From: Paragonimus skrjabini miyazakii
Lineage: Eukaryota > Platyhelminthes > Trematoda > Plagiorchiida > Troglotrematidae
Direction of reading: 5' to 3'
DNA length: 64,000 bases
Assembly (NCBI GenBank): GCA_014338405.1
Contig: JTDE01000024.1
Span: 54,428-118,427, forward strand
This document shows positions 23,265-35,338 of the stretch, in pieces. The stretch's first letter is position 1, and each line of letters starts with the position of its first letter. Position numbers and translations under genes: made by a program. A model generated the notes under the pieces. The model made no database searches. It worked only from the letters and a program-made list of their open reading frames with translations, and was not told the origin of the DNA.

Positions 23265-23880
23265 CAAACTGGACAAACAGTATTGTGTGAAACACCTCGT
23301 GGTGACAATTTTCTAGAACGTTTCATCCGGAAGTGGGGTAAACTTACTCCTACAGAAAATGCAGTTGTGGAAGTCTCTAAAAGATTCTTCTATATCAAAC
23401 TCCCTTTCACAGGTGATAGTTTGAGGAACATCTTTGGAAAGATGAGTAGTGTCGCGTTGAAACGTGTGTTTAATGTAGCTAAGCTTGTCCTGCTCTCACA
23501 AACGACTAGGCTACCTCGACCCGCGATCAAAAAGCAAATCCCTTCGTTATCTACCAGTCACGGTATCTGTCAGTTTTCCTACAGTGGTGAAAACACATAC
23601 ATCAGTAGAAGAAAAAGTATGCCAAAACCAGGGCCAAGGAGCATATCCCAAAGTGGTTGATAGCTGCATTAAGTCACCCGCCACTGAGTGACACTCAGCG
23701 AGGACGAAACTCCGATCCATCCACTGCAAGGAAATTGTCAACCAAAGGTCTCAGTATCAGTAACACATCTTCGTTTAGGATCTTGTTGAACGCTTACAGC
23801 TCATTAATCCCCAAGGATATCAAAACAATGCTGAACAGTTGTCAACAGCTGGTTCTATGCGTACAAAATAACTGACTGTC
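23265..23880 (+). mobile_element. Penelope-like element fragment, different subfamily
   Basis: The plus strand encodes RFFYIKLPFTGDSLRNIFGK, the junction region (FNVAKLVLLSQTTRLP), STSHGICQFSYSGENTYI (the GIY-YIG-like core), and after a frameshift KEHIPKWL. The conserved end is weak (FRILLNA then LCVQN). Sequence differs clearly from the 12.5, 37-39 and 45 kb copies, so it is another lineage. It is 5'-truncated and dead. Confidence 0.7.
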
Positions 23881-24371
23881 GACCTTTGTTTATCGTGGGT
23901 TTATCCGTCACTATTCATCCCGATTTTTACTTTTAATCGTTTCCTCTAAGTCTTGTTGGTCTTATTTTCATGCTAGTCACATGTATACGACTGGCAAGAG
24001 TGTGCGAAATGAATTCATGTCGTAAGTTGTGTTTTCTGACTATTCTATCCAAATATAAAACACAGTTAGAAACAAGTCGAACGTTACGGTTTTTCGTTTG
24101 TACAGTAAAATTACATAAGAAGCAAACTTGGAAATTTTACAAAATCATTTGGATTGTGTTAATTGTTTGCTACCGATTCGGTCACCGATGTACCGTGTTT
24201 ATACGAGGTTCTCCTGAGATAATAATTTCTGTCTCTCAAACTGATAGAGATGACCGTATTTATACAATTTGCAAGGTTTGTTTGGGTTAATGACGAGAAT
24301 AATGATAATACTTCTAGTATCAATTGGTCACGTGACAAGCTTTTTTAAGTTAAAAGTGAACCATGTGCTTT

Positions 24372-24446
24372 GGTTAGTATGGATCGAACGGCAGAAATAA
24401 GGTATCCTTGTATGGCGATTGTTTTACAAACTGAGCTATAAAGCCA
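24372..24446 (-). other. tRNA-like sequence (degenerate tRNA or SINE head)
   Basis: The minus strand has an A-box-like TAGCTCAGTTTG (24427-24438) and a B-box GTTCGATCC (24381-24389) at tRNA-like spacing. The acceptor ends do not pair, so it is not a working tRNA gene. It could be a tRNA pseudogene or the head of an old SINE. Confidence 0.4.
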
Positions 24447-27400
24447 TATCGAAACTGAGGGGTTTTATATCCGGATCCAGTTATCCATGCATTCGTCTGT
24501 ATCATGCGGAACTAATCAAATGGTCTAATGACTAAATCCTCCGGGCAGTTAGGCTAGAATATTACTTTGTCATTGTTGGCAATAAAATCACATGAATAAT
24601 ATGTAAGTTGGTCAAATGTTTCGCTCAAACTAGAACCAAGTGCAGTTCTCCCTGAGGTTCTGAATGCAGCCGAAGCCAGAATCGCTCACAGATGGTTACC
24701 GCTTAAAATTAAATTTCTGTTGTAGCGTTTAGTTTGCTTTAGATACAATGCCGTGGTGGTTTTATCACTAATCTTTCCAAGTCAACTATTCATGTGAGCT
24801 AGTGGTTCGGAGTTAGTTAAATACATTTTAAGAAATGGCCTCATGCGCCTAATATCAACACAAACGGATTTATACTTTATGTGTATCCATAGGTTTCTGG
24901 AATGAAATATCGTGCGTTTGAAAATTGAATTTATGTGAACCTTGACTTCAATGTGTAATCCATGTCTTATAAGAGCCGTTCTTAGTTATCTTGACCAGGA
25001 AGTGCAAGCTCCAAAACTTCATACCGACTAATGAAGTCCCCAGGCGTCAGGTGAAGTGATGAATACGTTGACTATACCGAACCTCTTATCAGTACGGTCA
25101 CGCAAGTTAAACGTAGCCCGAAATTGGATCACTATATTGAAAAGCGACTAAATTAAAACATTTCTACGATGTTGCCGAATGAATACATGAATAATTACGG
25201 TGAGTAGAACTCAATCAGTGGGGTCCGCATGGAGTCAGCAAAGTCAAGGGTGAGTGATCACACGGGTAGGCTAGGTCACAAATGAACACCCACATCACAG
25301 CTAAATAGGAACAAATTAGTTCAGTGGAACACGGTAATGAGTACGGTGTAATGACTTGACGACAGGGGTTAATTAGAATTGAGAATTCAATTACAGAAAA
25401 TAAAGGCTCTCAGTTCAGATATTAACAAGGTCACAAAAATTGTTCGCTAAGTTGACTTAGGGTCTTTTTAATCAACGTGTTATTTGATTTGCATGCAATA
25501 AAATACAACACAAATTGCACAGGAATACAAATTCATTACACTGCAGGTTAACATGTGATGTTTAATTTTGGTATGCACACAGCTTGAGGTCATTCTAGGT
25601 AAACGGTTGACCATGATCAGTGCACCATTGGTAATTGGTAACAAACGGCAGCTTTCTATCCTGGATCATATTATTGCCAAAATTTCTACCGTATTCTTAT
25701 GAACCATTAATAAGAACCTATGAGCAAGCTTCACTTATATGCAGTTACCTTAAAACTGGGTCCAGATATGAAACCAACAACGTGTCTGAGATCAGACTAT
25801 TCATCCAGGTTAAGCCATCGTTATACCCACCACATGGAACTATTCACTGCTGTCCTATGCGGGAAATTCGGGTACCCTCTGCCTCAGTGCAACCGCGGGT
25901 AGGCTGAAAAATGATACGAACGGCAGATTACTTTGACAAAGAAAGACCAGGTCATTGGAGAGTATTCCTGCATTTGGAAAATAACTGCCTTATTGCGCTA
26001 GTCGGACAAGCGCGAGAAATGTTAGACTTCCATTTGTGCATTACACCGTTGGATTCACAGCCTTCTTCGTGAAGAAATTTGACTAACATTTGCTACTTTG
26101 AAGCCGTTACTCTTCACTTCCAGGCTGGAAAACTTCAAAACGGAAGATCTGTGTCTTCACTCTTCAAAGGGCAGTCGTAACGAATCCTCGTGACGCGGTC
26201 TGATTTACACGAGGTTGATGTTTACCGAACTGATGTTTTTAAGCGTTATATTTCGTCCTTCAGTTGGTTGACGGTGTTGACATAATTAATTTCGTTGGCC
26301 TGTTAGCAAAATGGTTCATCTTGTCTTGATGCCACTTACATGGCGTTGTTTCACAATAAGAACTACCCCTATCAGACTGCCCTCATGAAAAGGTCGGCTA
26401 GCAACATGAGCTCACTCATGCTTTTAGTTAGTTAAATACGTCTGGTGAGTTATTAGGTAAGCTAGGATTTATAGACGACTGAGAAGTGAAAGTTTGAACA
26501 TGAGTTACCGTATGCTTGCAAATTGAGTTCATTGCTAAATCTCAATCATTTTCTTAACTGTAAATTTCACTAAAGTCACTTTTTCAGTCACTCTTTTCCA
26601 GTTAGCAAAATAGAGTAGAGGGGTGTCTCCACAATTACCCAGCAGTGTGCATTCTCTAATATCCTGAACATCGTGTTTCAGTTTAGCTGGCGCATTATCC
26701 AGAACTACTCTCTTGGGTTTCTTTATTAGTCGTTTCACATTAACTGTATCAGTAAGACGGCTTCAGCAGCTTTGAGACAAGACGAGCACCTCCATCCATC
26801 GCCGTTAGTGGTTGCACAAGCCTTGGAGACATAGTTTGGTTTAAACCGATAAACAGAGACATACCAGGTTACCTCTTATCATTGTGCAATTTTTATCATT
26901 ATTGGGTACTTAATTATCAAGAAGTTTTGCGAACGTAACCAAATTTAATGGGTTGTTTGGTTCCCAAGTTGTTTGTCAACTTCCCTCTCACGACATGACA
27001 TTTAATCCAAGATATGGCAATGTATGAAGCTTAGTCGTTTTTAGCACTATTCTATCAGTGTCGTTATGTCCTTATAAATGTGAACAACGTTTCAATAACA
27101 TTTGTGTCCAGACTGTTGGAAAATATTCTATTAACATTCTAGACTTCTGGTTGCCTGTTCGACTGCGAATCAAAGTGAACAAAAACTGTTACTGTAAGCA
27201 CTTTAAATGTCTCTAACTTATGATGCTATTTAGTTATCGTCAGTCAAATTTTATGGTCAAAAATCATTATCATAATATAAGCAATAATTCGCTGTCTATG
27301 ACTTCAACAACAAGAGCTCACTGAGTGGGTTCGTCAAACCTGGTTAGGAAAATGAGTATCAGCTCACTATGAAGAGTCTTCCTTATAGTCAAAAATTGTA

Positions 27401-28299
27401 CATTAGAGTAAGTCTGGCCATACAGCATTCAGTCGACTTGATATGAGCTCATCGTGTTTGGTACAGTCGTCTACAAAGTGATCAGATTAATGGAAGGATG
27501 TAGGGCGATGTTTTCCAACTGTCAAACCGTATACCTGAAGTTCTTTGCTTATTGCTCAACTCCGGTCTCATTTATGCAGGCATCTGATAAGGCCTAAATA
27601 CCTTCATATGCCCTTCGCATCGCTGGTTAAAAGACTGTCTTGGTTTTTATGATTTTTCTCTTGGCCCGTTTTGACGAAACTGCATTTATTTCACAAATAA
27701 TTATGGGGAAAAATTGTTTGTCGCATCTGATTCCCTATGTTTTCATATCAGAGAGTACGAGACGAACAGAAACAACAAACAACGTTTTCAGAGTCATACT
27801 AACAAAAACATCGAGGTGCTTTTTTTGTATGCCACATAGTTCCTTTACAGTTTTATTTTCAGAATTTCACGGAAAACTACTATAGGGAATAGTTTGTCAT
27901 TTGCGTTTGCAGTAAGTGCAAAAGCAATTTAACTTCATTACTAGAATTATTGTTTCATTAAACAGGGTCGCTTAAAACATGGCAACCTATTCTAACGGGC
28001 ACTCTGGAGGTGTGTTGTGAATTGAACTGAAAATCGAACATTCGCGGGCGGATTATTAATAATTATGTAATTAACATGTATTTCCGTTTATAAATGATGT
28101 TCGAACACTCAATGTACATTCGTTCGAAAAGGAATTTTCTGCAAAACGTGCATAAAATTAAGAGAATTGAATGTCCAGTATAGTTACTGTATAAGTAAAT
28201 TCTGTTTTGTGTAAACCACACTGCACAACATCACACACTCGTTTGCTGCAAATTTCCAGGGCCTAATCTGTTTCTTGAAACAAATATTATTTCGATCAG
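24447..28299. other. no gene recognised
   Basis: AT-rich DNA with scattered splice-like words and chance-length open frames. The 81-codon frame at 27640 and the 90-codon frame at 25635 lack supporting signals on both sides. Confidence 0.5.
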
Positions 28300-28334
28300 G
28301 TTGTTAACTTGCCAACAGACATTACAGAAAGAGA
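28300..28334 (+). CDS. possible small exon of the 28.3-29.1 kb gene
   Basis: This 35-base segment lies between an acceptor (ATTTCGATCAG) and a donor (GAGA|GTAAGA). It is open in the phase that the next exon needs (TCQQTLQKE). Short and uncertain. Confidence 0.2.
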
Positions 28335-28533
28335 GTAAGAATGTCTTTAATTACCCACATCCTCGATTATTTCATGAAGTAGAACTCAGTTGGTCTATTA
28401 TAAAAATTTTGATTGTTAAACGTTTAAATAGTGTGCAACATACTACCTTTGGCAACTATTGTATCACCCCGGTTGCATCTTTCAACTACGGACAAGTTAA
28501 TATGTTTATGTCTTGCTTTTACTCCCCGGCCAG

Positions 28534-28604
28534 CTGGTTCATCCGGCTATCGTGGTATTAAACGAGACGAATTCTGTCAGATCTTTCTAAACCGGCTTTC
28601 CACG
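28534..28604 (+). CDS. candidate internal exon of an unknown gene
   Basis: A strong pyrimidine tract and acceptor (TTTACTCCCCGGCCAG) and a consensus donor (CACG|GTAAGG) bound 71 bases. The 23 codons (GYRGIKRDEFCQIFLNRLST at the end) look like real protein. It ends in phase 0, which fits the next exon at 28748. Confidence 0.42.
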
Positions 28605-28747
28605 GTAAGGACTTCGTTGGCCAACAGTCTATACTCATCACTTTGAAACGTATACAGCAAGGTTTTTAGTGCTGAATGACTTGCAGCTTTGGTTTTGAGC
28701 AGTATAGCACGTAAATTCGGAAAAAATGTGGCAGGTATCAGCTCCAG

Positions 28748-29065
28748 GAAGACGTGGGACCGGAAGCGACTAATGGACCAGTGTGTACGTACTACAAGAG
28801 ACGTGTCAGCAAGGTGAATGACAATGTACTGCCGCCCAGTTTGTGCGGGTACACGTCAGCCATGCAAGTGAATATATGCTTCGTTGTCTTGTATCTTCGT
28901 ATAATCTGTACGGGATTTCATGTAATTAACAACGTCGCAGGTCAAGTGCCTCTTGTGATCAAAACGCAAGCGATGGACACAATTTTGGCCAACACATTCG
29001 AATTGCAGAAGTTATCCAATTTACACATTACAACTTCATCAGACATGTTTGCATTTATTGATTAA
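28748..29065 (+). CDS. candidate terminal exon of an unknown gene
   Basis: From the acceptor GTATCAGCTCCAG the frame is open for 105 codons to TAA, in the phase set by the exon at 28534-28604 (intron 143 bases). It reads EDVGPEATNGPVCTYYKRR, then a hydrophobic segment (NICFVVLYLRIICTG), then a polar end (MDTILANTFELQKL). A donor-like CAAG|GTGAAT near 28814 offers a shorter exon. No family is recognised. Confidence 0.38.
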   Translation, partial: EDVGPEATNGPVCTYYKRRVSKVNDNVLPPSLCGYTSAMQVNICFVVLYLRIICTGFHVINNVAGQVPLVIKTQAMDTILANTFELQKLSNLHITTSSDMFAFID

Positions 29066-32000
29066 ACAGTTTAATATGTTGGATGATTTGCAGGATGCCA
29101 GCTGCATTCAACAAAATATCATAACAAATTGATGAATATGCGCATGAACATTTTTCAATATCTGTTGGACAACCCAATAAGCCAAAATAGGAGGCAACAG
29201 GATATTCTCGTTTATGACAAATTCTTCACGTCCGACTTTGTGATAATGTAGTAGATACAAGAAACAAGGAACACAGCATAATCGAATTGTCGGATGAAAT
29301 TCAAATAGGCAGCAGGGAGTTAATGAGAGGAAACACCGGGCGCAAGTTTAGCAACTAAGACTTTTCCACGACTTGTTAAATTAGGTCAGCGTGTTCTTTA
29401 CTACTATCGACATCAACTTCCAGAACCAAATTACTCCATTTTGAAGTGCATACAAACAGCCTGTCTAAGTAAATCACTGTGATCCTTAATGCGCAAACAG
29501 TAGTCCGATTCGAAGGATCAGGCAGCATGTCCGGATGCTCAAAATGAAGACGAGTTCATCAGTTTAGTTTTTTCCACGTGCGACAAAATAATGTTACTTT
29601 AGTGTTCTAAAACTGGGAACGGTCAATTCTCAAAGTATCGTCGTCATTTGTAGTTCTTTTCTTGCTTTTACGGCATCTTAACCGAACTTCATTGCATGGC
29701 TAATATACAAATAAGAACATTATATCTTTTGTATGAATTTATTTGGTTTGCTAGACACCTTGATCTTGGTACATTTCCAAAGCCAGGTAATCGCTATTTT
29801 TCTAAACTGCTCTTTCTCTGGGAATCACGGGGGCAAACCAGCAAACAGGGTTTCTACTTTTCAAATGAAATTTAAGATGAGAAACTTTTTCCTCAGTAAA
29901 CTCGAAGTGAATTAACAATCAAATTACAGACCGCAGTTTTCCAGTTAAAATAAATTAGTGACCAAGGTGCTACGATATTACCAGAAAACAACAAAACCGA
30001 AACGTTTAAAAACCTGATTTGTTGGTACTCATTCCACAAGCAAAATCAGGGTGCTCAACGTTCATAGGTGTAAGCATGAAACCAAAAGCAAATAGTTTAA
30101 AATGCTCTGGAGACTATTCGACGGTAGTAACCAACCAGATGCTAAATCAAGCCGGTGGCCAGCAAACTGTAGAAACAGTCTATAAATGGAATACTGAAAC
30201 AAGTTTAACGTATGACTGTTAGGAGGAATGGACTGATACGCAATTAAGGTGAACTTGTTGGAAAACATGTGATTAGGTGTTACGGCATTTTCTACGGAAT
30301 ATAGTGTTCCATGTATTGTTACGTTACCGATCAGAACCGGTTCATCTAACTGACGATGTTTTCAGGAACTTAGGGTTGCGTTTTTATCAGAGACAACCAG
30401 TACATTATTGTAGGTGCAAATATGGATTGCTAAACTAACAATCACTCTGAAAACGAACGCTTTGGAACGTTGGTTACGAAATATCTTCTACTATAACAAC
30501 TGGTAACAATAACAGTTTTTCTTGATCTGTGCGCAAAAAGTCTGGTAATTAATAAACAAGATCGAAACTTTGTTTGTTTCAGTTTAAGCTTTGTCATTTG
30601 GAATTTTACAGGCCCAAAACGTTAGCAATAAACACCAGTAGAGTAGCGGTCAGCTCCGTTTGAGCATGACGTATGTGCTGCCAATATTTCCACTAAACAT
30701 GGACAGAAGACAGGGAGCGAAACATCAACACTTCATTAAAGACTCATCAAAACATATGATCCAATCAAGGTAACAATGCATCCCATGTAGCAAGTTTGGG
30801 ATAATCTGTACGGGTCACTTCGTCGGAACAGCCGACTTGTCAAATGGGTTTTCTCCTATTCAAAACGGAGCTTATCGGGACACCGGGCGACATTTTGCAA
30901 TTAGTATCCCCAGGAAGTAACCGCAACATCTTGATACAAGGCACATGATGTAGATGAACTGTCATGCTAAGGTTATGCACTTCCTTGTTAAGATGAAGCA
31001 ATTAAAGAGAACAGGATGTGTTACAGCATTTAATCATACAAGTCCGCACATTAACTGCTATCTACGAAGGTCAGTACCTTTGCCGTGAGGACTGGACTAG
31101 CAATCCTAAGATTACCGTTAGCATGTTAGCCGAAAAACATATTCTTCTCCGAAAGATCATGACAATGACTTTCTCTTTCAACATGCCTCCCTCTGTTTTG
31201 AATTCTTTACATTAAGGAGGTAAACGGGATGTAGCTGATGAACCAAGAAAGAGTTTCCTTGAACGATAGACGATTGTGTTTTACTTAACATAAGTTGCAA
31301 ACTACCGTTGCAGCCGTTAAGTCAAACACATTAGAGTTTCAAGACATTTATACTAAAGATCAAGTGTAGTTTTATCTCTCTTTGATAAAACTGCTCACCA
31401 TATCTCTTACTTAGGCTACAGTTTGTATTTTTCTCACCCCAAAAACAATTTCTGGGCAACCTCACATTACCAGTCCTCCAGACGTTTCGCGTATGCTAAA
31501 CGTTGCACACTGGGGTTTCTGAATCTTTTCCATTCTAAAGTTTATCTACCTATTTTCTTGTGATATGACGTAAACAAAACAAATTCGGCATTAGGGGAAA
31601 ACCACATAAGTTTAATCACATGACAATAGGATGGCAACCAGATCGCTTGAAACGCTGCATCCATCTCAACGATTAATTGCACCCTGAGAGAAAGTAGAAC
31701 ACGCTGAAAATATGGAACAGACAAAAAGAGACGAAAAGGGAATAGATAAGCACATACTGACATCAAGTGTCATGTCATCAACAACACGACAATCAGATAA
31801 CTTGTTTCAGTCAGTTGTGCACATACCATGTGGACTGATGAGTTCGGATTAACGTAGCTAGTAGCTTTTGGTTCTCTTTGCTTAAGCATACCCTGAATGA
31901 GCTATGTGGGTCAACTTAGAGATGTATTGTGACTACGTGTCTGGTACTTGCTGATGTGAGGTTTTGAGCAACGGATTAACCGATTTAAGAGTTCTGTGTC

Positions 32001-33187
32001 ATCAGTTGTTTTACACACTTCGGGACATCTACATGGTGTGATAGTTGTCTGGCTGTTTTGATTATGATGACAACACTGGCTAAGGGGCCCCGGAAATGCA
32101 ATACCATCTGGATGATGATACATGGGTTTCTTTAAGTGCTTGGTAACTTCGTAATTAGCCGACGGTGCATGACTGCTTCATTGTGAAAAAGCCTTGCAAT
32201 CTTGGTTTGTTGCGTAATATTGTTGCACCCATCTTCAAATTTTATACACAATTCTCTATGTATAATTCCTGAGCCAAATAATTATGATCAAGTACATTCG
32301 AACAAGGACTACCTGTTATGTAAAACGTAATTGGTGTAGACTTATCGAAAGGATGGATAATACTGAAACGCAGAAGGGCAGTACAAGTTTGTTATGGAGT
32401 GTACGTACTGCACAAATTGTGTTTGTGACCGACGGAAGTAAAAAGGATAGCAGTTGCATTGATTAATGTCTTTAACTTTTTGAGTTGAACCAAAATATCA
32501 GAACCGAAATATCGGATCAATGACCTGCAACTTTTTCAGTGTTTTTTGGTTTTAATGGTATAGCTTTGACCAACCAACTTTGATTCCGTTATTAAATCTG
32601 CGAACTAATCGGAATGAACTAAAAACACATGACAGAAAAGAGTTTTCGAATACTCAATGACGGTTAGCCGGTTTCGAAATGTTGCACCAAGCGTAGCAGG
32701 GATGTCAACATGAACAGAAAGTTCTGCTCCTGGGATAGTCGAATAAATTTGACAGGCCGGTTAATGTGTTTTCTCTCAGAATTATGTGGACATCTAAGCA
32801 TTGCTCATGAGCGAATGTAGCCGAGATTTCAAACGTGATAAGTCTACTGCAGATAACTTGAGTCTACTACAACAGTGTTCAAAAAATTGTTACAAGCAAG
32901 CTAACTGTGAGTTAAATCTCGTTCAGAAAAGCATACAAAACTGGTGAAGTTTTACGTGAACAAAACTCAATTTAAGTGCTTAAATCCCAAATGGGCTAAC
33001 TAACAAATGCACATGAAGTCAAATTCGCAGTGGCTTCAAAAAATTGAAAATTCCCTTAGAAATCACCAAAAACTTTCACCAAATAGAGATCGAAAGCAAA
33101 ACAAGAGTTGGGCCAACTTGACGAAAAACTAAACATGAGTTCATTGCGGTTATGATCATATGGAGGTTGGATTTCGAGTTAGCGTTG
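29066..33187. other. no gene recognised
   Basis: AT-rich non-coding DNA. Weak exon-like pieces were seen at about 30667-30771 (possible first exon starting MTYVLPIFP) and 31911-32123 (minus, cysteine-containing), but neither has convincing splice sites on both sides. Confidence 0.45.
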
Positions 33188-33367
33188 TTAACTAGGTTGA
33201 GGAGAAATGGAGACCGAATTGTTCCATACGGCGCACGTCCATGAATCCGTGTGTCCAACAGTGACAACCCCAAGATGTGAAGAAATTGCTTTTTTTAGCA
33301 AACAAATATTGTTGACATGATTGGAATGTGACAGCCCACGTGTAATTAAGACGCACAACTTGCTCTC
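33188..33367 (-). CDS. candidate terminal exon of a type II membrane protein gene
   Basis: A strong acceptor (TTATTTTCACGTCACAG) precedes 59 codons and a stop. It starts ESKLCVLITRGLSHSNHVNN and ends SVSISPQPS. It starts in phase 0, matching the end of the exon at 33631-33861. The frame stays open upstream to another good acceptor near 33490, so the exon could be 302 bases long. Confidence 0.42.
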   Translation of the reverse strand, partial: ESKLCVLITRGLSHSNHVNNICLLKKAISSHLGVVTVGHTDSWTCAVWNNSVSISPQPS

Positions 33368-33630
33368 CTGTGACGTGAAAATAATGGCGCTAAAGCCGAT
33401 ACGCAGCGTTTTCCCCCATGTATCTGATTTAGTTACGGACATCAAGATGGAGTAAGATGAATGATACTGGACACTTTGTTTTATATATTCTACAGGAAAT
33501 GTGTTTTTCAAAAGCAAAATTAAGTACGGTAGTAGCCAACAATTTTTCAGGTAGGTTCCTAGTAGTGGGTCGATATTAGTCCACCATTATCCATAGTTTA
33601 ACGCTGTTAATTACAATGACATGCGACTAC

Positions 33631-33861
33631 CTGTTTTCTTGTATGGGAGTCTCTTAAAGAAAAGAAGTGTTTCGCTGAATGGAATCCGAGGGATGATGAG
33701 AGTTTTGGGCTATAATGGGATAAGACAAAATTAACAAACATGCATATACAGAAGGTTAGGACAATGACAGTTGAAATCGGGCACGCCAGGAGTTCACGAC
33801 GGTTCAAGCAGACTGGAACTATACGTGTGTTTGAACGCACGCAATCGACACGAACTTGCAT
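33631..33861 (-). CDS. candidate first coding exon, type II membrane protein
   Basis: An ATG at 33861 opens 77 codons to a donor (CAG|GTAGTC). The protein has a basic tail of about 25 residues with RR just before a single hydrophobic span (ISTVIVLTFCICMFVNFVLS), then a polar lumenal-like segment. This is the plan of type II membrane proteins such as Golgi glycosyltransferases. With the exon at 33188-33367 the product would be about 136 residues. No catalytic motif is seen, so the family is not assigned. The opposite strand is also open. Confidence 0.42.
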
Positions 33862-34302
33862 CTCCCAGTTATACAAATTGTCAAATTTAGAACACGGCGC
33901 AGTACGGCCTAGAGCTATACTCACTATATGTAAATCGCCCTGTGGCGCAGTTGCAAAATGGTATTTTGAGATATTGATGCAAGTATATGATTTCCATTAC
34001 ATGCTAAAGCAATTCATTTTGGTACATTAGAATTTTCCCGTGACGGTAACAATGCGATTGGCCGAACTAACCAGTCTTAATCAGAGCACTTCGCACTGAC
34101 TACTTTGACAGAGGGAGTTGTATGGGTTATTCGAGGGATGTCAACGGGTTGGCTTAATCAGAATGGGGTTAGAGGTCAAAGCGGAGCACGGATCACCTGA
34201 CCCTTTCCTACTGATTCATCAAACTGCAGGCCTTATTGGTTCCTTTGACAAGTAAGGGGTTGCGAGTGGTTAGGGTGATCATGGGAATCTCACGTTCAAT
34301 AT

Positions 34303-34721
34303 GAGTGAGGTTTAGGGTCGTCGTAGACCCCGAGCTGTAATGTGGGAGTGAACCAGTTTGTGAAAACATTCTCATTATTCTTCTTGCACACATGAATGGC
34401 GGATGCAAGTACACTCTCAGCAGTTCCGAAACATGCAGCCGTGTTATCGAAGCATTCGAAAGGGGGCATTCACGATCTGTACAACGAAAGCTATGCAGTG
34501 GATCTTCTCTATTCCTCTTTGGTGAACGATTTCTCGGTCCCATCCGTGTGTCCGTCATCATCCCTTTCGAATGCTTCGATAATACGGCTGTGTGTTTCAT
34601 AACTGATGCCAGTGTACTTGCATCCACCATTCATGTATGCAGGAGGAATAATGGAAATGTTTTCGCAAACTGGTTCACTCCCACATTACAGCTCGAGGTC
34701 CACCATGATCCCAAAACTCAC
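34303..34721. repeat. long inverted repeat (arms about 160 bases)
   Basis: The left arm (34303-34464) is nearly the reverse complement of the right arm (34562-34721), with a 97-base loop. Shared blocks include GTAATGTGGGAGTGAACCAG and TCGAAGCATTCGAAAGGG. Arms differ at many positions, so it is not a simple assembly fold. It lies about 90 bases upstream of a solo LTR. Open frames on both strands here (141 and 140 codons) are mirror images and are not genes. Confidence 0.85.
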
Positions 34722-34812
34722 TTTTGTGGAAAGCTACGGCTTCAGGCCGAAGTGAGTTCCGCGACTATGTTCAAAACTCGATGTATCCAACCTGAAACTT
34801 TATTATTCATAC

Positions 34813-35338
34813 TGTAGCGAAAATACGCCCAAAAAGGCACAATATTGATTGACCAACGCGTTAGTTACCATGCTACGCGCTCGCAGTAATTAATCAGAAT
34901 TTCAATCCGCAACATCCCCGGGTTTCTCCACACACATCACGTGCACTTCTGCTCAGTTTATATGTGCGATCGGCGCCTTCTATTCGGGGGTTTTCCGCCT
35001 GCCATTCTTCGTTCGTTGGTCCGATTTCGTTGAGCTATGTCTCATCTAGTCGCTCGTGTTGTCCGCCATCTATCCACTGTGGGCTTTGACCGTATTCCAC
35101 GGTCATGTCGAGATATTCCTCTGAGTGTTGGAATAATCGCGCCTCCGATCTGGTCGTCCATCCTATTTTGCCTGGTATGTCTCGCCCGTTGGTCCGACTC
35201 AGTCGAGCAATGACTCATTCGGTCGCCCACGCTGTCCCCGATCTACTCGCTGTGGGTTTTTGGAAGTACTTCCCCCTACGTTGAGATATTTTGCCGAGTA
35301 TTGGAATAATCGCGCCTCCGACCTGATAATCTATCACA
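34813..35338 (+). mobile_element. solo LTR (Gypsy-like) with ATAC target duplication
   Basis: The element starts TGTAGCG and ends TATCACA, flanked on both sides by ATAC (34809-34812 and 35339-35342). A TATA-like TTTATATG (about 34957) is followed by a GC-rich stretch, as in an LTR promoter. The 3' half contains two copies of a 173-base unit. The last 125 bases are homologous to the inverted ends of the insertion at 41713-42883. Four-base duplications and TG...CA ends fit Gypsy-type LTR elements. Confidence 0.75.
35015..35335. repeat. 173-base tandem repeat inside the LTR
   Basis: Copy one starts GTTGGTCCGA at 35015 and copy two at 35188. Both carry the block GGAATAATCGCGCCTCCGA. Copy two is slightly shorter. 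Divergence between the copies suggests an old duplication. Confidence 0.8.

Noticed and set aside
31831..31860. CTGATGA at 31836 and at 31230 as possible hammerheads
   Set aside because: No GAAA box with pairing helices at the right spacing.
34208..34817. Overlapping frames of 140 and 141 codons on opposite strands
   Set aside because: They are mirror images produced by the long inverted repeat and share the same strings (AVLSKHSKG) on both strands.
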